Shown here in pieces: positions 46,277 to 55,151 of a DNA stretch of 64,000 nt (positions are counted from its first letter, which is position 1; the number at the start of each line of letters is the position of its first letter). Below the pieces are notes generated by a model that was not told the DNA's origin, did not search any database, and saw nothing but the letters and a program-made list of their open reading frames with translations. The position numbers and the translations under genes were made by a program. This DNA is from Timonella sp031979385 (GTDB lineage Bacteria > Actinomycetota > Actinomycetes > Actinomycetales > Cellulomonadaceae): NCBI GenBank assembly GCA_031979385.1, contig DALZEF010000002.1:62001-126000 (forward strand). Direction: 5' to 3'.

Positions 46277-48028
46277 GTGGAGAACGAGCGAACGGACGTA
46301 AGTTCGTCGCTGCCCACCCGGCGTTCGCGTCGTGTGGCGGCTGACGCCTTCGTCGACTCCGCTCACGCCACATCCGTTGCCGCGCCTCCCGCGCCCGCGA
46401 TGACACGCCGTGCGTTGCGTGAGATCTCCGCTCAGACTCCGGCTTCCATCACCCAGACCAGCGCCGCAGTCGCACCTGTTCCACCACCGGCTTCATCCGC
46501 TCCGCTGACCCGGCGCGACATGCGGCTATCGCGCGGAATCGCAGAACTCGCGCAGTTTAATTCCGGGAGCAGCCCGGTCGAAGCCCGCCGCACTGGGGCA
46601 ACGGAACCCGTGCAGAGCGAAACTCCACAGTCGGCTCCCCGACAGGTCAACGCTCCGGCATCAGCTGTACGCGATGCACCTAGCCGACAATCGGTCAAAC
46701 CACGTGAGACCGACGGACTGACCCGTGCCCAGTTGCGTGCACTTCAACATGGGGCAGCCGAGACCACTGCCGAACAGCAGTCAGTCGATGTTCTCGCCGA
46801 GTTGCCAGCAGTCCCATCGCCGGTGGTTGCGGCACCTGTGGCGGTTGTTCAACCCGTGGCACCTGTTCCCCCGGCCCCAGTCGTATCTCCAGCAAGCCCG
46901 GAGCCCGCAGACGACTACCTACAGTCAATTCTGGCGGAGGTCAACGCCGTTGTCGCTCAGGTTGAGCGTAGGGTCGAAGCCGCGGGACGCCCCGATGCCC
47001 CACGCGGCCCTGAACCACTCGTTCTGCATGCTCGCGCAGAAGAACCCGTTGACTCCCAAGCCCCCGTGTGCGATATCCACCGCACCGGTGACGTTCCTCG
47101 AGTTGATGTGGTTGCCGGCACCTCAATCGTCATTCCCTCACCTTCCGACTCCCTTGAGGAGACGCATGGTTTCGCGGGTGAGGCGTTCGGACTCGAACCA
47201 ACTGCCGCAGACGAAGACCCGTTTGCCCGCGAGATCTATGGCGCATCAGCCCAAGGCCTCAATCCAGCAACGCGAGTCGGTGCGCTGTCCCGTGGCACAC
47301 ACCCGGTTTCGCACGGTTCGGGGCACGGCCCTCGCAACCGGTGGATTCCACGCGCTGCTGTCCTCTCGACTCTGAGCCTTGCAACCGTGGGCGTTCCGCT
47401 ACTGACGGGTGGCACGGGAATCGGGTTTGAGAACCTTGCATCCGGCGAGGGGGTTGACCTCGCGGCGCTCAAGGGGCCAAGCACGCTCGCCGTCCTCAAG
47501 GATGTGGGCGGCGGAGAAACCGTGCCAAGTTCGATCGCCTTGCCGGTCACCGAGGAGGAACGTGCCGTCCTCGCCGCAAGCCGTGCCGGGGAACGTAGTT
47601 CCCTCGACAACTGTGATCCTTCGGTTGGGTACGTCCTGGACAACGGCAATATCCCGCAAGACAAACTGTGCAAGGTCATGGGATACAACTTGAATCCCGA
47701 GGCAGCAGTTGCACTGACGGAACTGAACAACGCGTTCAACGCTCGATTCGGACATGACATGTGTCTTGTGAGCGGTTACCGCAGTCTCGCCGACCAGTAC
47801 TCTGTGAAACGTTCCCGCGGGAGTTTCGCTGCCTCACCGGGGCTCTCCCCGCACGGCTTTGGGTTTGCTGTGGACCTGTGCCCCTCCAGTTACCAGGCGC
47901 CCGTCAAATGGGAATGGATGCACGAGAATGCTCCAAAGTTTGGGTGGGTTCTCCCAGACTGGGCATCGCGCACCTATGAGCCGTGGCACTGGGAATACGA
48001 GAAGGGCATGAAGGCCGCCGGTTACTGA
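46277..48028 (+). CDS. D-alanyl-D-alanine carboxypeptidase, VanY/M15 family, with long N-terminal tail
   Basis: 583 residues from GTG 46277, chosen because AAGGGAG lies 6 nt upstream; ATG 46226 would be an alternative. Residues 1-345 are disordered, Ala/Pro/Val-rich and contain repeated TRR(A/D)(L/M)R-like motifs (TRRALREIS, TRRDMRLSRGIAEL, TRAQLRALQH). One membrane helix lies near 357-378 (AAVLSTLSLATVGVPLLTGG), so the protein is a type II membrane protein. The catalytic domain is C-terminal: LVSGYRSLADQYSVKRSRGS, SPHGFGFAVDLC (zinc His and Asp), EPWHWEY (second zinc His). It trims the terminal D-Ala of peptidoglycan stem peptides. Confidence 0.9.
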   Translation: MENERTDVSSSLPTRRSRRVAADAFVDSAHATSVAAPPAPAMTRRALREISAQTPASITQTSAAVAPVPPPASSAPLTRRDMRLSRGIAELAQFNSGSSPVEARRTGATEPVQSETPQSAPRQVNAPASAVRDAPSRQSVKPRETDGLTRAQLRALQHGAAETTAEQQSVDVLAELPAVPSPVVAAPVAVVQPVAPVPPAPVVSPASPEPADDYLQSILAEVNAVVAQVERRVEAAGRPDAPRGPEPLVLHARAEEPVDSQAPVCDIHRTGDVPRVDVVAGTSIVIPSPSDSLEETHGFAGEAFGLEPTAADEDPFAREIYGASAQGLNPATRVGALSRGTHPVSHGSGHGPRNRWIPRAAVLSTLSLATVGVPLLTGGTGIGFENLASGEGVDLAALKGPSTLAVLKDVGGGETVPSSIALPVTEEERAVLAASRAGERSSLDNCDPSVGYVLDNGNIPQDKLCKVMGYNLNPEAAVALTELNNAFNARFGHDMCLVSGYRSLADQYSVKRSRGSFAASPGLSPHGFGFAVDLCPSSYQAPVKWEWMHENAPKFGWVLPDWASRTYEPWHWEYEKGMKAAGY

Positions 48029-48157
48029 GCCGGCTGGCGTAGGCCGATTGCCAACCAGGTGCTGTGCCGTAGTTACCGACCAGTGCGATAGATCAGGCGA
48101 TCAAACTCCCCACCACCAGCACCGCAAGGTTCTCTAAGAGCCATCCGCCACATTAAA

Positions 48158-48193
48158 GAGGAGGGCCTGATCCACGTGGATCAGGCCCTCCTC
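48158..48193 (-). terminator. Terminator of adhE
   Basis: A perfect 36-nt palindrome (18 bp per arm, 48158-48175 and 48176-48193; centre CCACGTGG). On the minus strand it is followed by TTTAATG, consistent with ending adhE 16 bp beyond its stop. Confidence 0.75.
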
Positions 48194-48208
48194 TCAGTTG
48201 TCTGAAAC

Positions 48209-50989
48209 CTACTTCTTGCGGCGTGAGCGGCCAACAGGTTCGGTCTCAACCTCAGCAGGAGCCTCGACGTCCTCGGAGGACGCGGCCTTCTTGGCTGACT
48301 CGATCGAAGCGAGAGCTGCAGCCTTGCGCTGAGCCTTCACCTCGGTGAACGAGGTGCCGTAGTATGCCGCCTCCATGATCATCTTCATGTCATCGATCAT
48401 CGGCATACGTGGGTTGGCTGGAGCACACTGGTCCTCGTAGGCACCCATGGCCAACTCGTCGAGGCGGGAAATGAATTCCTCCTCGTTGACGCCCTGCGCT
48501 TGGAACGAAGCCGGGATGCCAACCGCTGCGCGCAGCTCTTCAACTGCCTTCGCGTAGGACTCGACACCCTCCTGCGGAGTGGATGCTGGCAGGCCTAGGT
48601 GCTTCGCGATCTCCTGGAAGCGTTCCGGTGCGACATAGTGCTCGTACTTTGGCCACGAGGTCAACTTGGTTGGCACGGTTCCGTTGTAGCGGATCACGTG
48701 TGGCAGGTACGTGGCGTTGGTGCGACCGTGAACCAGGTGGAAGGACGAACCGGTGACGTGCGCCATGGCGTGCACGATACCGAGGAACGAGTTACCGAAC
48801 GCCATACCGGCGAGCGTGGATGCGTTGTGCATCTTCTCGCGGGCCTTGACAACCTTGGGGTCCTGCGAGCCGGGGCCGCCCTTGACGGAGGTGACGATGT
48901 TCTCGAAAATCAGCTTGATCGCGTGGAGGCACAGGCCGTCGGTGAAGTCGGACGCATACACGGAGACGAAAGCCTCGGTTGCGTGGGTCAGGGCGTCGAA
49001 TCCAGAGTCAGCGACCAGGAAGTCCGGCATCATGGAGGTCAGCGCTGGGTCAACGATCGCAACCGTTGGGGTCAGTGCGTAGTCCGCCAGTGGGTACTTC
49101 TTGTTGGCCTCTGGATCGGAGATGACCGCGAATGGGGTCATCTCTGAACCGGTTCCCGACGTGGTGGGGATGCACACGAGCGATGCGAGAACGCCGAGGT
49201 CAGGGAACTTGAACGCACGCTTACGCACGTCGAAGAACTTTTCCTTCATGTCCGAGAACTCGATCTCTGGGTGCTCGTATAGCAACCACATGACCTTGGC
49301 AGCGTCCATTGGGGAGCCACCACCGAGCGCGATGATCGTGTCCGGCCTGAACTCCTGCATGAGGCGAGCGCCCTTTTTCACGAAATCAACGGTTGGCTCA
49401 GGCATGACATCATCGATGATCTGCAGCGCGATGCGGTTGCCGGGGCGGCGGTTGAGGACATCGAGGATCTTGTCCACGAACCCGAGTTTGGTCATCGTTG
49501 CATCGGTGACGATGGTGACGCGGTTGATGCCGCGCATGTCAGCGAGGTAGCGGATAGCGTTGGGCTCGAAGTAGGTCTTCGCCGGAACCTTGAACCACTG
49601 CAGGTTGTTGTTGCGGCGACCGATGCGCTTGATGTTCACGAGGTTGATGGCCGATACGTTGTTGGAGACCGAGTTGTGTCCGTAGGAGCCACAGCCCAGG
49701 GTCAGGGATGGGATGAACGCGTTGTAGATGTCACCGATACCACCGAGCGAGGATGGTGCGTTGGTGATGATGCGGACGGCCTTCACACGGGAACCGAATT
49801 CCTCGATGATCGCCTTGTCCTCGGAGTGGATCGCACCGGAGTGACCCAGTCCGTCGAATTCAACCATCTGCTCGGAGAGCTTGATGCCCTGCTCGGCATC
49901 TTCTGCGCGTAGCACGGCAAGGACTGGACAGAGCTTCTCGCGGGTCAGGGGTTCCTCGACACCGACGCTGGAGACCTCGGCGAGGATGATGTTGGTGTCA
50001 TCTGGGACGCTGAACCCTGCCTGCTCTGCGATCCATACGGCACTCTGGCCGACGACGGCTGCGTTGAGCTTCGCCTCACCGCAGTTGGCACCCTCGGCCT
50101 TGACGCCGAAGATGAACTCCTCGAGCATCGTCTTCTCGGCAGGGGTCGCCACGTAGGCGTGGAGGTTCTTGAACTCTTCGAGCGCCTCATCGTAGATGGG
50201 TGCCTCGAGGATGACTGCCTGTTCGGATGCACAGATCATGCCGTTGTCGAAGGCCTTGGAAAGCACGACGTCGTTGACTGCACGCTTGAGTTTTGCGGAC
50301 TTCTCGATGAAGGCTGGCACGTTTCCGGCACCAACGCCCAGCGCTGGCTTTCCGCATGAGTAGGCTGCGCGAACCATGGCGTTACCGCCGGTTGCGAGGA
50401 TGAGAGCAACGCCTGGGTGGTTCATGAGTGCACTGGTTGCCTGAAGCGATGGGTGTTCGACCCACTGCACACAGTTCTCCGGGGCGCCTGCTGCGACTGC
50501 TGCTTCATACACTGCGCGTGCTGCGGCAACGGAGGACTGCTGAGCGCTTGGGTGGAACCCGAAGACGATCGGGTTACGAGTCTTGATGGCGATGAGCGCC
50601 TTGAAGATCGTGGTGGACGTTGGGTTGGTGACCGGGGTGACACCACAGATGACGCCGACTGGTTCGGCGATCTCGGTGATTCCGGTGAGCTCGTCGCGGC
50701 CGATGATGCCGACGGTCTTGAGCGAGAGCATCGAGTTGGTGACGTGTTCGCACGCGAAGATGTTCTTCACGGCCTTGTCTTCGAAGACTCCGCGTCCGGT
50801 CTCTGCGACTGCGTGGACCGCGAGTTCGCCGTGGACGGAGAGTGCGGCAACGGATGCCTTCTTGACGATGTAGTCGATCGTCTCTTGATCGAATGCGAGG
50901 TACTCGCGCAGTGCTTCCTGGCCTTTGGCTACGAGTTCGTCGATCTCGTGCTGGACCTCGGTGGGCTGGTTTTCAGCTGCGGCAGACAT
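48209..50989 (-). CDS. adhE: Bifunctional acetaldehyde-CoA/alcohol dehydrogenase AdhE
   Basis: 926 residues from ATG 50989 (MSAAAENQPTEVQHEIDELV), preceded by AGAGAGG; the open frame runs to 51385 but through non-coding DNA. N-terminal CoA-acylating aldehyde dehydrogenase: catalytic Cys in DNGMICASEQAV near 265, and NAD site TGGNAMVRAAY. C-terminal iron alcohol dehydrogenase from about 480: GGGSPMDAAKVMWL, TSGTGSEMTPFAVI, DSGFDALTHATEAFVS and LGIVHAMAH with metal histidines. The enzyme reduces acetyl-CoA to ethanol and re-oxidises NADH under fermentation. A Lys/Arg-rich C-terminal tail makes it slightly longer than enterobacterial AdhE. Confidence 0.97.
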   Translation of the reverse strand: MSAAAENQPTEVQHEIDELVAKGQEALREYLAFDQETIDYIVKKASVAALSVHGELAVHAVAETGRGVFEDKAVKNIFACEHVTNSMLSLKTVGIIGRDELTGITEIAEPVGVICGVTPVTNPTSTTIFKALIAIKTRNPIVFGFHPSAQQSSVAAARAVYEAAVAAGAPENCVQWVEHPSLQATSALMNHPGVALILATGGNAMVRAAYSCGKPALGVGAGNVPAFIEKSAKLKRAVNDVVLSKAFDNGMICASEQAVILEAPIYDEALEEFKNLHAYVATPAEKTMLEEFIFGVKAEGANCGEAKLNAAVVGQSAVWIAEQAGFSVPDDTNIILAEVSSVGVEEPLTREKLCPVLAVLRAEDAEQGIKLSEQMVEFDGLGHSGAIHSEDKAIIEEFGSRVKAVRIITNAPSSLGGIGDIYNAFIPSLTLGCGSYGHNSVSNNVSAINLVNIKRIGRRNNNLQWFKVPAKTYFEPNAIRYLADMRGINRVTIVTDATMTKLGFVDKILDVLNRRPGNRIALQIIDDVMPEPTVDFVKKGARLMQEFRPDTIIALGGGSPMDAAKVMWLLYEHPEIEFSDMKEKFFDVRKRAFKFPDLGVLASLVCIPTTSGTGSEMTPFAVISDPEANKKYPLADYALTPTVAIVDPALTSMMPDFLVADSGFDALTHATEAFVSVYASDFTDGLCLHAIKLIFENIVTSVKGGPGSQDPKVVKAREKMHNASTLAGMAFGNSFLGIVHAMAHVTGSSFHLVHGRTNATYLPHVIRYNGTVPTKLTSWPKYEHYVAPERFQEIAKHLGLPASTPQEGVESYAKAVEELRAAVGIPASFQAQGVNEEEFISRLDELAMGAYEDQCAPANPRMPMIDDMKMIMEAAYYGTSFTEVKAQRKAAALASIESAKKAASSEDVEAPAEVETEPVGRSRRKK

Positions 50990-51253
50990 GGGTGCCTCTC
51001 TTGCCTTTGGTTTTCTTTCCCTGTGAACACCTCCATCGTATAGTTGAGTTTTCGCCAAATCCTGTGCCAAACGTCCCATGAATTTAAGGTTATGCAAAAT
51101 CCTGTGAACAGGGTAAACATGGGACTGCTTCATTGTGGTCTGACCACATAGGTCTTGAGTCACTTTAATCCCGTCAGAAGCCTCATTCTCGTGCCCCATG
51201 CGTGACATTCGTCCGCACCTTGAAGGAGGGAACAAACACGGGTCGATGACGGT
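50990..51253. other. adhE upstream region
   Basis: No ORF with support. TGTGAAC occurs at 51022-51028 and again at 51103-51109, where it faces GTAAACA (51113-51119) as an imperfect palindrome, reminiscent of Rex or CRP/FNR operators. The match is too weak for a firm call. Confidence 0.3.
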
Positions 51254-51284
51254 TATCATTGAGGCGCAGCGTCTTGGCGCTCGC

Positions 51285-51415
51285 ATGTGCTCCGGGGTCG
51301 GTGAAATTCCGAACCGGCGGTTATAGTCCGCGACCCGCACGCAGTCAACAGGCAGTGTGCGGCTGAGCTGGTGGAATTCCAGCACCGACAGTCAAAGTCT
51401 GGATGGGAGAAGCAC
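51285..51415 (+). promoter_or_regulatory. FMN riboswitch (RFN element)
   Basis: Conserved RFN blocks appear in order: GGGGTCGGTGAAATTCCGAA (51294-51313), CCGGCGGTTATAGTCCGCGA (51314-51333), CTGGTGGAATTCCAGCACCG (51369-51388) and GTCAAAGTCTGGATGGGAGA (51391-51410). The element lies about 105 nt before the ribM start and should switch the gene off when FMN is plentiful. A TATCAT -10-like element at 51254-51259 may drive it. Confidence 0.95.
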
Positions 51416-51520
51416 TTTTCGCGGCCGTGCCGTGTCCGTGGTGTCCGTTTAGCGATGCCCGCACGCGAGTCACGCCCGTCCTCCCCGACAGTGCATTTTC
51501 TAGTTCGGAAGGAGGAGAAT

Positions 51521-52189
51521 TTGGACGTCTTTGACACGCTCTATCACGCGACCTTAACCATCGGCGATCAGCAGATGATGTGGCGCGAAATCATTGGAAA
51601 CGTATTCGGTTTAGCCTCAGCACTCGGTGGCATGCGCCGTAAAGTCTGGGCCTGGCCAATCGGCATCATGGGTAACGCCCTGCTGTTCACCGTTTTCATG
51701 GGCACCCTGTTCAACGGGGCTGACCACACGGCGATGCTTGGGCAGGCAGGTCGACAGATCATGTTCATCTGCGTATCGATCTACGGCTGGTATCGCTGGA
51801 AGCAGTCTCGAGGGGAATCACAAGGAGCGGCGATCGTTCCCCGTTGGGCCTCGAATGGAGTTCGTCTCGGGCTTATCCTCGTCATGCTCGCCGGTACGCT
51901 TGCTCTGACCCCACTGTTCCGCGCGCTCGGATCGTATGAACCGGTCTGGGCGGATGCGTGGATCTTCATGGGTTCGCTGCTCGCCACCTATGGGATGGCC
52001 AAGGGGTGGACCGAGTTTTGGCTGATCTGGGTTGCGGTTGACATCGTTGGTGTGCCGCTGCTGTTCTCCGCCGGGTACTACGCCACGGGCTTCATGTATG
52101 TGTTCTACGGCGTGTTCACCCTGGTTGGGTTCTTCGTCTGGTGGCGTGCGCAGCGGCGTGCGGCTCTCGTGGAAGAGTCGGCTGCGTAG
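51521..52189 (+). CDS. ribM: Riboflavin transporter RibM (PnuX; PnuC-like fold)
   Basis: 222 residues from TTG 51521, which follows GGAGGAG at the right distance; ATG 51371 lies inside the riboswitch and is not credible. About six or seven helices; family marks include WREIIGNVFGLASALGGMRR near 25, VWAWPIGIMGNALLFTVF, the aromatic YGWYRWKQ near 90-97 and TEFWLIWVAVDIVGVPL near 165. PnuC-type carriers move cofactor precursors by facilitated diffusion. Control by an FMN riboswitch points to riboflavin rather than nicotinamide riboside as substrate, as for PnuX of Corynebacterium. A strong terminator follows. Confidence 0.93.
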   Translation: MDVFDTLYHATLTIGDQQMMWREIIGNVFGLASALGGMRRKVWAWPIGIMGNALLFTVFMGTLFNGADHTAMLGQAGRQIMFICVSIYGWYRWKQSRGESQGAAIVPRWASNGVRLGLILVMLAGTLALTPLFRALGSYEPVWADAWIFMGSLLATYGMAKGWTEFWLIWVAVDIVGVPLLFSAGYYATGFMYVFYGVFTLVGFFVWWRAQRRAALVEESAA

Positions 52190-52205
52190 TCTTCCATCTG
52201 ACCAT

Positions 52206-52253
52206 CCGCCCGGTTGCATCCTCTGGTAGGAATGCAACCGGGCGGTTTTGTTT
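52206..52253 (+). terminator. Terminator of ribM
   Basis: Perfect 14-bp stem CCGCCCGGTTGCAT (52206-52219) / ATGCAACCGGGCGG (52232-52245) followed by TTTTGTTT. Confidence 0.9.
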
Positions 52254-52352
52254 CGGGTCTGATACAGATTGGCGACGATCCCTCGCCGCGGCACCGTAAC
52301 CTTTCGTACCAGCGTAGGGGCCTTGGTTCATGCTCCGGCCAAGCTTTCAATC

Positions 52353-52421
52353 TCGGTGGGGTCTTTTGCGTCCGGGTGTGTATATAAAAACGGTGCACCT
52401 GGACTCTTTTCGCCCCACCGA
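52353..52421. repeat. PAL-B palindromic repeat, copy 3 (between convergent ribM and TagF-like gene)
   Basis: The cleanest copy: outer arms TCGGTGGGG (52353-52361) / CCCCACCGA (52413-52421) are perfect; inner arms GTCCGGGTGT (52370-52379) / GCACCTGGAC (52395-52404) pair with two wobbles. Linkers are TCTTTTGC and TCTTTTCG. A decayed PAL-C copy (52268-52350, left end ATTGGCGACGATC) abuts it. Confidence 0.7.
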
Positions 52422-52441
52422 CGTACGGGCGATACAGCTAA

Positions 52442-53569
52442 CTAGTCAAGCAGCGAGTCAGCCAGATCCGCTATAGCTTGCGTGCACCTGCGATCCTGCG
52501 GCAACTCAACGTAGCGGCCAATGAAATCCTGGAACTCAGCGGGCTCGCGGTCCAAGCGCTTGAGGTTGTTCACCAGATCCTCAAACCCTGTTGCGATGGG
52601 GAAGGGCACCTCCGCCGCGAAGTCGATATAGAAGTCGCGTTCCTCAAGGTATTCGACAAGGTCAGGGGCAAAGATCAAGACCGGGATATCGGCGATTCCA
52701 GCCTCGAACATGATTGATGAGTAATCGGTGACGAGATATTCGGCCACTGCGAGGAAATCAAATGAAGAGTGATCTGCGTAGCGTCGAGCGATGACGTCGG
52801 TGTCGCTCAGAGCAACGGGATGAGGCTTGGCAATCAGGTTATAGCCGTGCCGTGCAAAATATGCGTGCAGGGCATCGGCCGCGAACACCTGGCCCTTCTT
52901 GAACGTGGGAGCAAACAGCACGTTCTTCTTGCCTGCAAGTTCCGGATACTGCTCAAGCAGCATCGTGCGTGTGCGATCGCGCCGCTCCGCATCGCGCAGT
53001 GCATCGACTCGGGGGAGAGGAATTGGGTGGACCACTGCCTCAGGTACGTTGAATGCCTCGGCGAAGGCGGGCGTGCTCGCACGTGAACTCGCCAGAACGG
53101 CGTCATAGTTGGCGTGCATATGCATGATTCGGGCAATGTCGGAGGACGATCCCTCACCAACGTCGAGGATCGAGTACCCGAATTTTTTGAGCGACCCAAG
53201 CGCATGCCACATCTGGATGACCCGCAGCGAGTCCTTATGTCGCAGTACCGACACCGGAATGCAGTACGTGTCCAAGACGACTAGGCGGGACCGGGAAATA
53301 TGCCACATCTGAGTGAACACGTGCCCAAAGTATCCGAGCTTCTTGGCCAACGACGAGTGGAACTCGTAGCACAGGAACTTCACCGTCCAGTCTGGGTGAC
53401 GCCTGGTGAACTCCTGGGCAAACAACTCAAAATCAAGTGAGGGGGTGTCCTGTTGGCGGGAGATGAACGTGATCTGTTTGCGCGCAGGCAGTAGGCGTAT
53501 GGGGGAATAGCACACCTGCAAAAACACTTTGACCGCCACAGCGAAACCCCGTTTGATGGTGCCGATCAT
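52442..53569 (-). CDS. CDP-glycerol glycerophosphotransferase-like protein (TagF/TagB family)
   Basis: 375 residues. The GT-B-like family motifs are present: VIQMWHALGSLKKFG near 115-130 (conserved WHG/A region), LFAPTFKKGQ near 218, IAKPHP near 245 and VTDYSSIMFEAG near 283, the last two forming the CDP-glycerol binding site. Membrane association would be through a basic and hydrophobic N-terminus. Such enzymes add glycerol-phosphate to wall teichoic acid or related polymers. The start overlaps the next gene upstream by 4 bp, so the two act in one transcript. No tagD-like cytidylyltransferase lies in the window. Confidence 0.87.
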   Translation of the reverse strand: MIGTIKRGFAVAVKVFLQVCYSPIRLLPARKQITFISRQQDTPSLDFELFAQEFTRRHPDWTVKFLCYEFHSSLAKKLGYFGHVFTQMWHISRSRLVVLDTYCIPVSVLRHKDSLRVIQMWHALGSLKKFGYSILDVGEGSSSDIARIMHMHANYDAVLASSRASTPAFAEAFNVPEAVVHPIPLPRVDALRDAERRDRTRTMLLEQYPELAGKKNVLFAPTFKKGQVFAADALHAYFARHGYNLIAKPHPVALSDTDVIARRYADHSSFDFLAVAEYLVTDYSSIMFEAGIADIPVLIFAPDLVEYLEERDFYIDFAAEVPFPIATGFEDLVNNLKRLDREPAEFQDFIGRYVELPQDRRCTQAIADLADSLLD

Positions 53570-54801
53570 GCGTGCCCGCCGTGCGCAGCGTGCGGGTGGC
53601 TGCCAGTGTGGTGTTCTCGCTCAGTCTCGCGTCGGCGGTGCTGGCCGGGGATTCCAGCGAACGGCGCAATCAACTCGTCGATGACTCGGGATGTTGACTG
53701 GCCGTCGCAGGAACCGCAGAAGAACTCGACAAAATCGTGTAGTTCTTGAGTGTCGCCACGGGCCTTGCGCACTCCTTCGATGAGTTCGGAGGTTGTGCGT
53801 GCGATTGGCCCAAAGGCGTAGCGCTCGTACGGATAGTAGAAGTCCCGCGAACTGATGTATTCCTCGAGATCAGGGCAGAAGAACACGGTCGGTCGGTCGA
53901 GTAGTGCATAGTCAAAGATGATCGATGAGTAATCGGTGATGAGTAGGTCCGTCGCCATGAGCAAGCGATTGGTGTCGCGTAGAGCACTCAGGTCGCGGAA
54001 GACGTCGGAACTTGAAACCTCAGCGGGAACAGAGGATACGAACGGGTGGGGTTTGTACCCGATCACGTACTCGTCCCCGAGCTGGGTGGCGAGTTCATTC
54101 CAGTCGATCCATTCGGTGGGGTAATGAGCCGTGACCTGGCCATTGCCGCGGAAAGTCGGCGCGAACAACGCGAGTTTCCTGTCTTGTGGGATGGCAAGCT
54201 TGTTCCGGATATCCTTGGCGGCAGCCGCAACCTCGGCATGGTTGAAGAACACGTCTGTGCGCGGAATGCCCGTTGCGTGCACCTTCGACACGTCGATTCC
54301 GAACGCCTCGGCATAGTTTGCGCGTACCGCAGGGGAGGAGACGATCGCTGCCGTGTAGTTCTTGTGGGTCTTGGAGCCGGTGATGGGGCCACCAGGTTTA
54401 CCGGCGCGGCTGAAACCCATAGTTTTGAATGCACCCGATGCGTGCCAGATCTGCAGGAGTTGTGTCCCCGGACGCAACTTGATCTGATAGATCATGGGGT
54501 AGAAGTCATCAACGACGATGACCTTGGCCCGCGCCATCAACTGGCACAGGCGGAAATGGTCCCTCAGCGAGCGTTTGGTGCGCAGTGAAGGGCGCAGAAC
54601 AGCGCGGACATCGTATCCGCGCACGGTGAGTTCGTCGGCCAGTGGCTTTTGATTGTTGACGAGTTCCGCATTCGAGTCCGAGAGGAACAGCACGAGCCCG
54701 TCACGTGGAGCGATGAAAAGTCGAGCGAGCTTGTAGCCCACGATGTAGAAGCTCTGCCGCAGGGTTTGCAGCACAGACTTTACCGACCAGTTACGTTGCA
54801 T
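53566..54801 (-). CDS. CDP-glycerol glycerophosphotransferase-like protein with His-rich tail
   Basis: 411 residues, paralogous to its downstream neighbour. Motifs: LLQIWHASGAFKTMGFS near 137-153, LFAPTFRGNGQVTAHYP near 212, IGYKPHPFV near 247 and LLITDYSSIIFDYALLD near 285. The last 30 residues (HRRRETEREHHTGSHPHAAH GGHA) contain eight histidines and are not part of the family. The pair may be a primer plus polymerase combination, or may add different repeating units; which is which cannot be told. Confidence 0.87.
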   Translation of the reverse strand: MQRNWSVKSVLQTLRQSFYIVGYKLARLFIAPRDGLVLFLSDSNAELVNNQKPLADELTVRGYDVRAVLRPSLRTKRSLRDHFRLCQLMARAKVIVVDDFYPMIYQIKLRPGTQLLQIWHASGAFKTMGFSRAGKPGGPITGSKTHKNYTAAIVSSPAVRANYAEAFGIDVSKVHATGIPRTDVFFNHAEVAAAAKDIRNKLAIPQDRKLALFAPTFRGNGQVTAHYPTEWIDWNELATQLGDEYVIGYKPHPFVSSVPAEVSSSDVFRDLSALRDTNRLLMATDLLITDYSSIIFDYALLDRPTVFFCPDLEEYISSRDFYYPYERYAFGPIARTTSELIEGVRKARGDTQELHDFVEFFCGSCDGQSTSRVIDELIAPFAGIPGQHRRRETEREHHTGSHPHAAHGGHA

Positions 54802-54864
54802 CCGATCAGTTTACGTTGCGCAGAGTGGTGTTTCCTAAGCCTGTGTATCTTGCGGTGCTTTGTG

Positions 54865-54958
54865 ATAGGCGACGATACGGGCACTCACGTACGCGCCGTA
54901 CGACCCAGCCCGGCTGGGTCTGGGCGGATGGGGGCGAACAAGATAGCTCGTCGTCAAT
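54865..54958. repeat. PAL-C palindromic repeat, copy 2 (between TagF-like gene and tRNA-Arg)
   Basis: Left end ATAGGCGACGAT (54865-54876), right end GCTCGTCGTCAAT (54946-54958), central perfect hairpin GACCCAGCC-CG-GCTGGGTC (54902-54919 region). Total 94 bp; matches 30478-30570 in length, ends and central hairpin. Confidence 0.6.
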
Positions 54959-55011
54959 CTGGCCGACCAACCGCTAGCCGCCGACGCGTGGGAGCGGTCT
55001 GGACGCACGAA

Positions 55012-55044
55012 AAACGCCCCGCAGCGAGTGGCTGCGAGGCGTTT
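55012..55044 (-). terminator. Terminator of tRNA-Arg
   Basis: AAACGCC.CGCAGC pairs with GCTGCG.GGCGTTT across 55012-55044 with one wobble-type mismatch; on the minus strand it ends in TTTTTCG right after the tRNA. Confidence 0.75.
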
Positions 55045-55050
55045 CATGGG

Positions 55051-55126
55051 TGGTGCCCTCGATAGGATTCGAACCTACGGCCTTCTGCTCCGGAGGCAGA
55101 CGCTCTATCCCCTGAGCTACGAGGGC
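55051..55126 (-). tRNA. tRNA-Arg (anticodon CCG)
   Basis: The minus strand reads GCCCTCGTAGCTCAGGGGAT at the 5' end, with a D-arm, the anticodon arm TCTGC-CTCCGGA-GCAGA (anticodon CCG at loop positions 3-5, reading CGG), TpsiC loop GGTTCGAATCC, acceptor CGAGGGC, discriminator A and an encoded CCA (55053-55051). All four stems pair. Confidence 0.97.
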
Positions 55127-55151
55127 GAAACCGCTCGTAATCTTATCAGGA

